Shown here: positions 11,002 through 23,638 of the stretch, piece by piece | Layout: each line of letters starts with the position of its first letter | How positions within the stretch are numbered: the stretch's first letter is position 1 | Origin: Ceratodon purpureus | Lineage: Eukaryota > Streptophyta > Bryopsida > Pseudoditrichales > Ditrichaceae | Direction: 5' to 3' | NCBI GenBank assembly: GCA_014871385.1 | Contig: CM026421.1 | Coordinates: 25,972,752 to 26,036,751, forward strand | Length of the DNA stretch: 64,000 nucleotides | Notes under the pieces: model-generated | Databases searched by the model: none | Seen by the model: only the letters and a program-made list of their open reading frames with translations | Told to the model about the DNA's origin: nothing | Made by a program: the position numbers and the translations under genes

Positions 11002-14000
11002 CTACCCCCATGTCGCCCCAGTTTTCTCTTTAATGCGCCCCGATCGCCGAGGTGGGGACGCGTCTCCTCTCTTTCCCTTAGTTCTGTCTTGTACTTTGCT
11101 TGTGATTACGTCATGGAAGCCCACGCTTACCTTACATTCCGAATCATCCACAAGCCCGGTAACTATGGCGCGCAAGATTGCGATCTTCAATTCGGCTTTG
11201 ATCTCAAGAACCTCCTTCTCTCCAAATATGTGAGACATCTGGATCAATAAAGGAGACTAGTGAGATTTGAAGTTCCTGTTTGAAAAAAAAAACTTACTTC
11301 AAAGCTTAGCAATGTTGCAGGACAACACACCTCCTGCCTCCAGTCCACAAACCGCTTGTTCGACCAGTATGTCACGTACATGATAATGTAGCACATCACG
11401 TAATATCCGCAAGACCAGTCATCACCTTGCTGTGGACATTTCACACGGATCTAGGAGTTTAGGTCTGTGGCATTCACCCATGTGGCAGATCCTTCCTTGT
11501 GTCCCACAGCCATGCACCACAACTTCCCTAGGGACTGATGTAGTTTCGTAGAGCCATGCAATGTTTCTCCGGAATTTGAATCGAACTTCAAGAAATGTTC
11601 ACTGGAGAGAATCGCCAGGCTCCAATGCTCACTGTTAACAATAGGGACCATGATAGTGTTGCCCTTCACGTGCCTGAACCCGGAGCTCATATGAAAGCAC
11701 CGACGCAGTGCTTCGATGTCCGTTGTCTTCCGGATGACTTCGTACAGGGCTGTTGCTGGCAGTGAATTACAAAGGAGAATTGGCTCTGGCACGCAGTCTT
11801 GAAACCAAGCACAAAAGAAGTCCATCAAGGGGGAACTGACTCTACCTTCTGGCGAGTCTACTAACTGCATGTCCGGGTCGGGGTACAAGGTTGTGCTGCC
11901 TTTCCGGAAGACAAAGGACAGGAATGCCGCCTCCTCTGGGCCGTGATCTTCAGATATACGTTCCCTTGATATTCTGTACGCGCTGCATGAAGGACATGAG
12001 AGTTCAAATATAAGTACAAAGTACGTTCCAAGGCTGTAGCACAAAGAAGAACATGCAATATGTTGCAAGGCTATAGTACAAAAAAGAACACACAGTAGAG
12101 GGATGGCAAAGTTTGAAAGGACGATGAAGAGGATTTTGTTCTAGCAACTGTATGAAAATTTACATGGGATAAGCTACGGTCTATACTACCTACTGGGCTG
12201 GGCCCATACTGTGGAGGTTCGAGGTGCCGGATCTGTAAGAGGTCGCGGTATCCCCAATGGCAAGGACTGTGCTGATTTGTAATCTTTTGTTGGTGAATTA
12301 GTCGACTCATTGAGGTTAAAGGCTGCTGGTGCGGAAGCCGGATCTTCTGGTGTACGTAGCAATCCAATCAATGGTCTTGCTTGCAGGAAATGGGCTACGA
12401 TCCGCGACGGTGGTGTTACGGGAGATGGAGTTGCATCCATGTGTTGACCCCGATCTGGGGCAATAGTCGCTAGAGGGAGCACTTCTGGTATACTGCTGGA
12501 TGGAGGAAGACCATCACCCACACAGTCGGTATGCAGGACATGTGATCTGTTCACCGGCGGCTGGATGCTTCTGGGGGGGTCTTGTCCTGCTATGTCTTCT
12601 ATGGGATAGGAACCAAGGTCACTGCCGAGATCCAGAGGTCGCATGGGGGAAATAGCGGCAGATATACGGGACGGCCCCAGCTTTAAAGCCAGATGTGCTG
12701 GAGTTCGGCGGTACCACCTCTGGTTCGGTAGAAGCACCGATGGACTGGGATTCTTCATATGCTCATACAATATCCTCCTCTCTCTCTCACCCCCGTGAGC
12801 CTCTAGAGACACCTCTATATTCCCCCAATCTATCTGAAATGTTTGGGAGCTAATCAATTGAGAGCAGAAAGGGATATCTAAATGTGCGAGATCGATGGAC
12901 GGCTGCGCTCCTTTATATCCAAGCCTCTGGAAAGTCAATTCCAATTCCTTCTCGCGGAGGTCCATTAGCGCCTGTACTGCCTTATCAACATACTTCTTCA
13001 AAGATGGAGGGGGGTACGGTACATTATCCAGTCCAAGCATTCCCCAACCAACATCAACGTCCTCACGTACATATAGTATCTTAGAAGTAACCTGACATAT
13101 ACACAGACTTCAGATGTTATAAGTCCTGTAACCATTCTGCAGTACATCAAAACCAAATGCAGCAAATAACATAGACATTGTATTTCAAGCACATTACAAC
13201 CGAATTGTCTGTTTAATACCTCGTCACAATGTTTTCGAAGCAAAGTTGGATCGCTTGGGCCCTGTGCCCACCACATGGCAGCAAGCACATCTCCGTACGC
13301 ATCAGTACGATGCATGTCTAGCACAGCACGTCTGGCAACACGACAGAGAAAACTCTCAATTTTCTCCAGTACGGGTTCCTGGTTCCAGCCTTGAAACGCC
13401 ATAAGACCAACCATATCCCTCGAACATGTACTGAGAGGATAACAGAACCCTACCTTTATGCAAGGAAACAATGACCACCCAATGTCTATTATGTCTTGCG
13501 CACAAGAGGATAGTCTCTGCGACTCTATCCTGTCCCTAGCAATGGCCAACACTTTTTCCCTCGTCATCCCATTCACGGGATGGGCGAGAGCACAAGTGCG
13601 CCCCAGCGACACTCTGGTATACAACTTCAAAGCCCTTACGATATGTGGGCACTCTAGCTCTAAGGTCATTGGTTCAGCTGTAGCTTCCTTCTGCAGCACA
13701 GCCAAAATACTCTCCAGTTCCTCTGAAGTGTGGTTCCAGGGTCGATCTGGTAGCCCCTGAACAGTCTGCCGTGTTAATATCCTGAAAAGAGGAGACCATG
13801 CCCATGTACTGTCTTCAACTTTCATTCTCTCTTTGTCCTCAAATCGCCGCAGCTGAGTTCGAATGTGAGCCTCTCGCTTCTCCTGTAGTGCTATCTCAGC
13901 ATTGAGCTTAAGGGACACGTACTCTGCCTTTTCCCCTAGATACTTCAAGTACAATCTCAGCTTCTTTAGTTCTGCTTTCCTACCCTCCAGGTTTGCTGGT

Positions 14001-15975
14001 TTTATGTATGGATTCCAAGGCTTAACGGACATCATGACAAACTGGACCACTTCTGCGTGATGTTCTCCGTCTTTACCAGCACCCTGCAGTACAAAATAAC
14101 AAGTTTATACCACAAATTTTATTTAGTGTATCCCATTGAATGCAATACCAAAGTCTCATGGACTGCCCCATATGCCATGTTACAAAGCACCGCAAAGACA
14201 ACCTAATTCTTGCAGTACTGCACACTGAATTAGGATCCGCAGTACAAAGTGTTCAGTACCTGAGCTTCTCTCCACGCCACCCAAGGCCCGATAGATGCTA
14301 AGATCTTTGCGCCTAGTTGGTCATGTATCTCCAGTTCTTCTAACGCCATCATGCACGATTCAGGGTCGTGGAGCAATGATCGCTCTACTATTATAGCCTT
14401 AGGGGATTCTTGAAGGAGGTAGTACAATCCTGCAATGCTTTGGGGAACAGGGGGGGGGGCCAGCTTGTATTCACCGTCGAGAGTAAGCGATGCTGCGTAC
14501 TGTTGAGCCCTCTGCATTACATCTTCTCTACTCATGTTGTCGCCAATGTAGTGCAGATCATCATTGTCTACAGATGAGCTTCGAACTGGTAAATTCGGTC
14601 CAGGCACTGAAATTTTGGGAGCCTCCAATCCTGCACCCAAGTCACGTACCCTTCCACTCTCATCCCCGCCATCCAAATGCTCTGCGGCGTAGAACTGGGA
14701 GACATAAAGAATGTCTTCCATGACGTCTGAATCCGATCTCACATTGTCTAACCCCTGTAGGACATCAGGTCCTTCTGGCACCTTAAACCTCTTGCGTTTC
14801 CTATCATCCCAGGTCTCTGACTCCTTGTTCGGAGGAAAAGAATGTTCCGTGCTCACTCGACATATGGTGTCTTGTAGCTCTTCCACCTGTTTTCTACCTA
14901 CGCGCCCCTGACCTGTCCTGACTTTTCTAACTTGTGCTGCAGTTTGTTTTGCCACCCCTGTTTTCCCCTTTTCGCTCTCTACCTTCTGTTTACCCCTTTC
15001 TGACACTCGAAGATCTGTCTCCTGCACTACACCTGTCACTGTTGTAGTCCGCGGATTCCAAGGACGACTGCCCTCTTCTCTAGGAAACGACAAGTGAAAC
15101 TCTGCAAGAATGTCCTTCACCGCCCCTCGTTCACTCTGCAGAAACGTTGGGTACATTTTAAGCACACCTGTACCGTCCTTCTTCCACGCATCGCATTGAT
15201 CCTTGTAACGGTGATAAGATAGTGCATTTTTATCCGAAAAATCTTGATGACAGTACCTGCACCAATAGTAATACCGTTTCTCCAGCGGCGGGTCTTGCCA
15301 GTAGTGGTTTCGGCATAGATAATGAGCCTCAATGACTAGCTCCTTGAACTCCCGCTCAGTGTATAAACAGGCACAAGGTACTCTCCCTTGTTTTAGCTCA
15401 GACCGGTACACAGGCTCCCCTCCGACCGTGACCCCCTACATTTCAATACATCTTCAATTACCGAGCACAAAGCCGATACACTAAAACCGTCCCAGAAATC
15501 AAATCCACTAAGACATTAGAATGTAACGCACCTGTAATTTGCCCACAGCTCCTCGCAGAATCAGCTCTTTCCAACGCTCGTATCCTAGCCCTTCAATTAG
15601 ACGTGTGTCTTTATTCACTATCAGCTTCTCGTCCTCGGGGAAAGACACTCGACCAGCCGTGAATCCGATGTTCAGGTGAGTGGATGACCCTTTGATACCA
15701 TTTGCCCCTCCTGGTTCCATCACAGTCCATCTACGAGGGATGGGTTTCTTCTTAATTTCTGCAAAGTCGGAGTCTGAACTGGTTGCAGAAGAGTTTGCTT
15801 CATGACCTCCTCCAGACCCTCCAGGAACCCCTTCTCGTAAACCTAATAGCGGCTCAACTGCAGCGTCAATTCCCTCAGCTAGCACAGAGTTCCGTTGCGA
15901 TCTCGCCCTTGTGCTTCTACCTAGTCCATACAACAACCGTGCCCAATAGATTTCAGGACAAGAAAACAACAGCAA
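11002..15975 (-). CDS. MULE accessory gene copy 1: zinc-finger / Ulp1 C48 protease protein (one in-frame TAG)
   Basis: Exons (- strand order) 15975-15532, 15435-14260, 14083-13220, 13091-12190, 11982-11331 and 11238-11002 join in phase to about 1424 codons. The N-terminal part has CACLYT...HYLCRNH and CRYCHQDF...HRYKDQC (C-x2-C-x12-H-x5-C), likely zinc-binding and shared with copy 2. The middle (VKPWNPY, AWSPLF, ECPHIVRALK, SLFPCI) matches copy 2 but no family I know. The C-terminal third is a Ulp1/C48 protease: EHWSLAIL (His), FLKFDS (Asp), KCPQQGDDWSCGYY (Gln and Cys). Ulp1-family enzymes cleave SUMO or related ubiquitin-like proteins. A TAG at 11453-11451 falls between the Asp and the Cys where copy 2 has Trp, so normal translation would omit the catalytic Cys. 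The start is uncertain: a splice-acceptor-like site (GACTAG before GTAGAAGC) near 15920 hints at an upstream exon, perhaps within 16162-16374. Confidence 0.72.
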
Positions 15976-16639
15976 AACGTTGCCCTAAATAGACCATACT
16001 TTTAGAGTTTTGGAACCCAACAAATAGTTCAACACTGGAAACCAACGTATCATATTCAACAGCAAATTCACGAAATAGAAGTCACGAAGGAAAACCCATA
16101 ATTTATCTGTTCGAAATTCCAACTCAAAAATGCGATAGACTGCAAACCCTATACTCTAGTCCTACCTGCATCTCCGTTGGTGACCACCTTCACTCGCCCC
16201 ATCCCCCTTTGAGCACTTTTCTACAAGCGCTCCCCAGTCCTCCCGGCCGCTCATCAGCTTCTCCCTCCCGTCTTCAAAGTTGCCTTGCGAACCCTGTACC
16301 CGCAACCACGCCCCCGTTGATGTAGCGATTCCCCTATCAAAACACATCAATGGAGGCACCGTGAAGAAGCACACTCCCTAAACTTCGCAATGGAAATATA
16401 AGACTCTTCGCTGCAGCACAAGTGTAAGCTACAATGCGCTAAAATCAAGTATGCAGTACAACCACTTAACAGGACAAACGATGTCAATGAGAACCACTCT
16501 CTGTATTGTAAATTACTCAAACTCCGACACCACGGTAGAATTCAGGAAACCTTAAACCAGTCTCTTATAAACATGAATCTGTAGATGCTCTTGTCCCACC
16601 AGACGGTACTGAACCTTAGAAACAAGAGTATTGGAGTCG
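15976..16639. other. Upstream region of accessory gene 1
   Basis: Moderate GC. It contains an open - strand stretch (16374-16162) that could be a 5' exon or UTR of accessory gene 1, but I see no counterpart upstream of copy 2 that would confirm it. No other feature was found. Confidence 0.35.
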
Positions 16640-18370
16640 TATGTCTTGGAATTGAAAATATTCAAATTTTTTAAATTTGTAATCATGTCTCATAATTTTA
16701 TCAAACTATATTCGAATCATACATATGAATATGTATATTATATTGTTCTTTCTTTACTACTCATTAAAATCCCAAGTACTTATTTATCTTCTGCATATAT
16801 ATTCTTTAATTTGACATTTACTCTTTATTATATTATTTTTATGTTTTTTTTCCATATTAGCAATGTGAACATAGTTTTCTATTTATTAAGAATTTATTTT
16901 GTTTTCCCATTGAATTTCTCTATTTCCTTTTCTTGAATATTTAAATGTTTCTTCCAACCTTTGTTTATTAGTTTTCATATATATCATTTAATTTATTTAC
17001 ATTGTTGTATTTAAATCATTTGTTATCATCTATAGTTCTCTTTTTAATTCATTTTATACCTTCTAAATTTTGTATACATCATTCTATTTTTGTTTATGTT
17101 GTTTCTTTAATTTTGTTTTGAATTTATTTTCTTTGTTCTATTTAAATCATTGATTATCGTCTTTTGTTTTCTTTTTAGTTCATTTCGTCCTCTTAAAATT
17201 TCTATACATCATTTTGTTTTTGTTTGTGATGTTTTCGTTTCTTCAGATTTAATTTAATTTATATTTTATTTCATTTATTTACTTTATTTTTTTCATTTCT
17301 GTTCTTGCTATTTATATTTCATTTCTACATTTTATCTTTTTTTTTTCTTTTTTTTTTAAAAATTTTGCTTCATTTAATTTAATTTCTTTCCTTTTCTATA
17401 TTGTTTTTTGTTTGGTACAACTCCATTCAACGTTGTTATTTTATATTTCTCAACCATCTCAATATTTGCCCATCCAAGTACTGCAATTCTAAATCTTTAT
17501 TTTATACTATTTCAATTTTTTGGTCTTTTTGTTTGTTTTTTTAATCGTACACTCGTATTGCATTGTGAACTCTCTCCCTCTCTCTAAATATATGTAGTAA
17601 TTATATATATATTAAATATTCTCCATTAAATCTACCTCATTGGTGTATTATAATAAATTCGTCCATACATTTTCATTTCTGGTTTTATTCCTTTACATGT
17701 TTTTTTTTTTTTTTTTTTTTAAAAATATTTTTATTCTTTTTTTTTTGTAATATCTTTATTCTCCTACTATTTATCTTCTTGCTCTTGACCTCTTCATTTA
17801 CCCATTCCGTTTTTTTCCTTCTTATTTAATTTTCCCTTTTGTACGTTTATCAGTTTATCCTTATATTTAAAACATCTTTACCAACTTCCACAATTTTTAA
17901 TTTCTTTAATTTTGTTTTTTTTTTTCCATAAATTTACGACGTCCCTTTTAATACCCAAAGTGTTTTATTATGTATCTTCTATTATTTGTCCCCTTATTTT
18001 TTTGTGCTACTATGTATTTATTCGAAATTTTAATCCCCTTTTCTTTTTATTAGATGCTGAATGTTGTTTTTCCCTATAACTGGAGAGTACAGTACCCTTG
18101 ACCAAGAATTTGTAATTTTGTGCTGCAGTTTAGATATTCCTTTTGCTCTATTTCACCTATCACTTTCTAGCACAAATTCTTCATCCCTTAATTATCTTTT
18201 GTTTTTTGGGCCAATGTTGTCATTTATCTTCATTGGTTTATTTTATTTATTTATTTATTTTTCATTCTCTACTTTCCTTTGTGCTTGGATCTAGGTTTTC
18301 TTTTATCACGCCTTCGAATGCTTTGTACTATTTATGTACTGCACATTCATATCCTGGTAAATCTTAGAGA
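16640..18370. repeat. T-rich low-complexity segment inside the MULE, with a degenerate 131-bp tandem repeat
   Basis: About 1.7 kb in which the + strand is overwhelmingly T then A, with long T runs (for example 17700-17722). The composition is sharply different from the roughly balanced sequence on either side. A degenerate tandem repeat is visible: TATTTAAATCATT at 17008 recurs at 17139, with aligned words after it (TATACATCATT, TTTTTGTTT), giving a period of 131 bp. There is no credible coding sequence. It lies between the 5' side of accessory gene 1 and the 3' end of accessory gene 2. Confidence 0.7.
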
Positions 18371-18571
18371 CCTCTACACCAGCATTACAGATCAATATGA
18401 ATAATGGGGCGAGCATTCAAACATTTAAAGAGCGTGGAAAGCGGGACCCAAAGTACTTCTAAAAGACATCATTTACAAACTTAGTGACGCCAAGGTCAAT
18501 ACCGTCCAAACGATAGCATCCAAGTGCACCTAAACCTATTTTCACATCCAGAGCTGGAATTAGGTCATTCA

Positions 18572-21500
18572 CTATGGCTCCAAAATTTGCACTTCGCTGC
18601 GACAGCGGTACAAGGTAGAGTTCTTCTCCTGTAGTATGCTCAATACAGCCTTTTGCAAGTCGGATCTCACCTCTCCAACGGCATCAGCTCCAAAGATATC
18701 GCTCATCTGCCAAACAAATAAACACAGCTTATCAATAAAATGCGGCATGGCTAACATAAATGTAGAGAGGAGTTACTTTCAGTAGAAAGAACAGTGAATT
18801 AGGGGAACTATGCAGTACTTACGTCACTCAATAGTTCAGGCGTTTTTAGTTGCCTCACGTGATTATTGTACATTATCATGTAGGAAATTACATAATAACC
18901 ACAAGACCAACTGTCATTCTGTTGTGGGCACTTTACGTGCACCCATGAATTAATGTTGCTGGCCAGTTTCCAGGCATGAGATCCCTGGCTATGACCCACT
19001 GCCATACACCAGATCTTGGCTAGAGCCTCGTGAAACCTCTGAGGGCCATGGAAATTTGTATTGCCCACAAAGCCAGAATCAAACTTCAGGAAACCCTTCT
19101 CACTCAAAACAGCCAAACTCCAATGCCCATAGTCACACACTGGAACAATGAGAGTACTCCACTTCCTTGCATTGCCATTCAGATGCACCTTCATAAATTC
19201 TTGTAGTGCACCCACTTTCGTAGTCTTGTCGGTGAGGTGCCGCAAAGCTATGGCAAAAACTGTAGGACATACCAGAATTTCTGGAGATAGGGAGGTCTGA
19301 AACCAGAGCGAAAAAAAGTCCATGAGGGGGGCACCCAGTTTTCCCTGATTCTCGTCGAGCACTACCATATCAGGATCAGGCCTCAGAATTGTACTTCCCG
19401 TCTCGAATGTAAACTCAACACACCCGTGTTGTACGTGACCGCGTTCTTCATTAATTCTCTTTGACATAACCTCGTACAGACTAACAATTAAACTTTGAGT
19501 TAAGTGTTGTCTTTTAGATGAAGACATGTAGAATGTTAGAAGCTACAGTACAACAGTAGCTTCCTGAACTACAAGGTTCACAAGTACGGGCTTCGGGGAG
19601 TTACAAACCTAAGTAAGAGACCGCTATCAGTAGTTGATGTGGATATCTTCTCGTTCTGATCATCTTGTCCCGCTGCCGTTGGTTGTTCTGCTTCAATAGT
19701 CAGTGTAGGACTTGGACTACTGTTCGTATTTATGCATTGCAAGGGAATTACACCCGGCCCATCCGTGTTGTCATCGACCACGCTCGATGTAACATGGTGT
19801 TCCTGCGTATGGCCAACACTGACAGGACTATGCAGTACATCCGAACCGACCTCTGTCTTGCTATAGCCTAGCACGTCGAATGCAACCTCCAAGCCCTTTT
19901 CACGAAGTTCCACCAGTGCCTTAGTTGCATTGTCGAAGCTACTGTGGATCTCATCGGAGGAGTTCGTCGCTTGTCCTGCACCCAACAGCGCCCACCCTGT
20001 ATCCACGTCTTCTCTAACAGCGAGCATAGTGGAGAAGACCTGCGACAAACCAAAGGTAATCAGAGGTGTTTAGTTCTCTTCTTTGTGTATTAAGTGCGTC
20101 CATGTTATTCACTACAATAATTAAGCTTAGCAACTGCTGTTCCCTACAGAAATCTTTAGCATCTGCACTACGCTGTCATTGTTCTGCTTTTATCTTAGGA
20201 ATTTTTAGTACCTAGCATTATAAGCACCATAGCATGTATGTTAGAAACTGTACCTGTAGGGATTCAGCCGTCGGTGAAGAGTCGAGGTCGGAGGTAGAAC
20301 GTGTCCACATAGCCAATAGGTGTTTGTAAGAATTATTTGTCTGGCGCATGTCAAGGAAGGCCTGCTGATTGATACGACTAAAGAAAGAGTGAATTTTCTG
20401 AAGTACAGCCCCTTGTTTTTCAAATTCTCCCCCAATCAGAGAGTAAATATCCTGTGAGCAGTTAGAGAGTGATTCCACGGGTTTACAGCGAATACACGGG
20501 AAAAGAGTCCATCCAAACTCTGACACTTGCTGAGCGCAGCAAAGTAACCTCTGAGACTCCACTTGGTTATTGGCCATCTCCAACAACCTCTGTCGTGTAT
20601 ATCCTAGCGTAGGGTGACACACCGGAGTAAACCGCGACATCGACAGCCGTCCATGAATTTTTAGTACACGCACTACATGGGGGCAGTCCTCCTCCATAGT
20701 GGTCTGGGTCCTCTGGTCATCGCCTTGTACTGCATCAAGTATTAAGTTTAACTCATCTTCAGAGTGCTTCCACGGCCTCGGTGGTGCACACTTAGGTAAG
20801 TAACCGACCAAGGCTTGGAACAGTGGAGACCACGCCCACTCCTTATTCTCAGCGTCAAGCATCTGTTTTGCCTCATACTCATTTAGAACCGTCTCAATGT
20901 ACTTCTCCCTTGCCAACTGAATCAAATTTGTAGCCCTCACCTCATACGCGGCCTGCTCTTCTACGTATCCCAGGTAAGATGCGAGTTTTTTGAGCTCCTG
21001 CTGCCGTCCTTCTAAATCCGGGCTGCTCACGTACGGATTCCATGGCATAGTTGTTAGGTGCACAAACTCTTCCTTGTTGTCCTTGTCCAATGTACCCTGT
21101 AAGTAGAGGCCATTAACATTAATTCTATAACATGAGGGTATTGCAAGGAAAAAATGTAACCATCAGAAAATAAGGGACTGCATATAGTTTTCAACCTAAA
21201 CCGTAAAACAAAAACCATCGGAACTTACCAATTGTGCTCTTCTCCAATGGATCTAGGGCCCCACTGCAGCCATAATTTTGTCACTGAGAACACCGTTTTC
21301 CTCAAATGTGGTTAGAGCAGTCATGCAGACCTCCGACTTCTTCAAAAGAGCCGTGTCCACAATGTGCATCGGAGACTCGGACAGAAGGTAGAACAAACCC
21401 GGTACTTTCCGGATTAAGGGAGGGGGGCCAATCTCTGGTATGTCCGCAGCACAAATGCTATCAGCATGCCTTTGTGCTGCGGCATACACTGCCTCCCGAG

Positions 21501-22761
21501 TATCTGACTTGCTATTATACCCATCGTCGAGGATACTCCTACTTCCGGGAGTCGCCACCCCTTCCATGTCGTTCGGAGATACAGGTTCTTTCAATTTAGG
21601 CCCTTTGGACTTCTTCGGTCGCTGGGGGGGTGAGCCAATAGGACTTGCAGCACAGGATGTTCCGCCATCTACGTCCCCTGGTTGTGACTGTAGGGACGAC
21701 AGAGTCCGGCCTTCATGTCTGAAGCGTAGGAAATAACGTGGCGGGGCATCATCTTCGTAGGTTAGTATCTTCTTGGTATCCGAAGACGTGTCGGGTTCAA
21801 AAATCCTCTTTAGGCGCTTTAAGGAGGTGGTACCACTCCGTACCCTAGGTGAGTTACCTTTCTCTTGAGGCACTACATTACCTGCTTCATTCTTCAGCTC
21901 AGCGTCTCCACTCACTCCACCTTCAGGCTCCATCAGAGTCGAAGACCCTTCCATCGCAAACCCGGTCGTCACGCTGACTTCCGGCTCCGACCCTGTAGAT
22001 CTTGATCCCTGTATGTACGTCCTTCTTCTATCCTTTGGTTTCGTTTTCTTCTCCTTAGAGTTGCATTGCTCCTCTATAGCCATCTGCTGTCTTGGTGCCC
22101 ACGGTCGAAGCTCTGGAGGGGCAGGAAACCTAAGTCCTACTTCCTTTAGAATAGTACTAGTGATCTTCTTGTCGCTAGGACAGAAGGTTGGGTACATTTT
22201 TAGAACAAGTCCACCTTTTCCCTCACCCTCCTTCCAAGTAGAGCACTGGTCTTTGTGTCGGTGGTACGAAAGTCCATTTTTATCCTTAAAATCCTGTTTG
22301 CAGAACAAACACCAAGACCAGCGACGGTTATCATTATAGTAATGATACCTGCAAGTGTAGTGCGATTCTATAACAAGTTGCTTGAACTCATTGTCGGTGT
22401 ATAGGCACACACAATAAACCCTTCCCTGCTTCAGTGAGTATCGATGTACAGCCTCTCCTCCCACTGTGACACCCTCTAGTATCCCGACAGATTCAGAATG
22501 TACCAAATCAAGCCACTTCTGAAACCCCAACTCCTTAATTAGCCGATGATCCTCATTGACATTAAAGCCCTTACATAAAAACTTACTAACAACCCGCCTT
22601 CCAGTAGTACCCCCTCCGCTTTTAAACTGTGCGACAATTCCTCCCTCCGCAGCCAAAGAAGTCCTGGGGCACAATTCTCTGTACTGTACAGACAAGTCTT
22701 CAGGTGCAAGGCTCGATGAGGCAATTAGATTGAGTCCACTGTTCTGCCTACTGTCCTCCAT
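18572..22761 (-). CDS. MULE accessory gene copy 2: zinc-finger / Ulp1 C48 protease protein (one in-frame TAG)
   Basis: Diverged paralogue of the gene at 11002-15975, same strand and domain order. Exons (- strand order) 22761-21229, 21096-20254, 20039-19609, 19480-18823 and 18706-18572 join in phase to about 1199 codons. It shares CVCLYT...HYTCRYH and CLFCKQDF...HRHKDQC (possible zinc sites), the middle landmarks PWNPY, EWAWSPLFQAL, CPHVVRVLK and TLFPCIRC, and REDVDTGWALLG. The Ulp1 part has GHWSLAVL (His), FLKFDS (Asp), KCPQQNDSWSCGYY (Gln, Cys). It lacks the intron that copy 1 has between KLQ and GVTVGGEPV: here ILEGVTVGGEAV is contiguous. A TAG at 21255-21253 replaces the Trp of copy 1 (GPWVAW), 26 bases before a donor site. 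The first ATG of the open stretch (MEDSRQNSG) is taken as start. Target of the protease unknown. Confidence 0.72.
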
Positions 22762-23638
22762 TACTTCCTATAACCCCATCCCAATCAAATGTTCTAATCT
22801 AAAACCTATGTTCTTGTCTTCCTCGGATGTTGTACTGTGTGATGTTTTCGTGGCCATTCCCTTCCATAAACCCTAAACCTAGGTGATGCTCTTCCCGAGA
22901 TCTGATTTCCCTAAACACTCCAACATAGGAAAACAGCATTAGTAAACCCTAGCAGTCCTTCCAAATGCACTCACAACAGAGGTATGAACAGTAGACGAAG
23001 TACAACAATGAACCCTCCGCATCAAACTAAAACACCCATAAAACCGAATCAAAGATAAATTTTTGTAACACATATATCAATAATAAATCAAAATAAAGGT
23101 AAAGAACAAATGAAATACCTTGCATTAGGAGCCTTCAAAGTCTCTGAATCCAAAAATGTCTCCTTTGCCGACCCTAAGCACCCTAAACCCAATAAATTAC
23201 ATATAACACATTCCAGGAGCATAACAACGTCATCAGCGAAGAAAATAAAAGGAACTTGACTTATATCACGACTGAAATGCCATACCTCGGAGCTGGAGCC
23301 TTCAAGTCTTCACACCGACGTTGAACTTCGCATCTTCACCTAGGTTTACAATACCAATTCTCCCGCACACCATACCGGAAGCACTCCACGCCATCCCAAC
23401 GCCGTCGATGCTGTACTATCTAAACCCTAATGTACTCATCCTACTCCATTTTACAGGAAAGACAACTAAACGTACTTCCAGGACAACTAGTCTCACTGTG
23501 ATAATGCAGCACAAAAGTGGGTGGCAGCACAGCCACATCAACGTAGAACAAGACTCCGCCCAGAATAAAACCCGACTACCACTGTAGACGATGAAGTCTA
23601 ATGAAGGAGCGAAGGGAACTTGGACGAAAAGGTTTGCA
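22762..23638. other. 5' flank of accessory gene 2
   Basis: No coding region recognised. The motif CCCTAAAC recurs and the composition suggests an untranslated leader, possibly spliced, upstream of accessory gene 2, but no exon could be fixed. Confidence 0.35.

Noticed and set aside
16631..18367. Hydrophobic open frames in the T-rich segment
   Set aside because: Phe/Leu/Ile/Tyr-rich translation is what T-rich sequence gives by chance; there is no start context or homologue.
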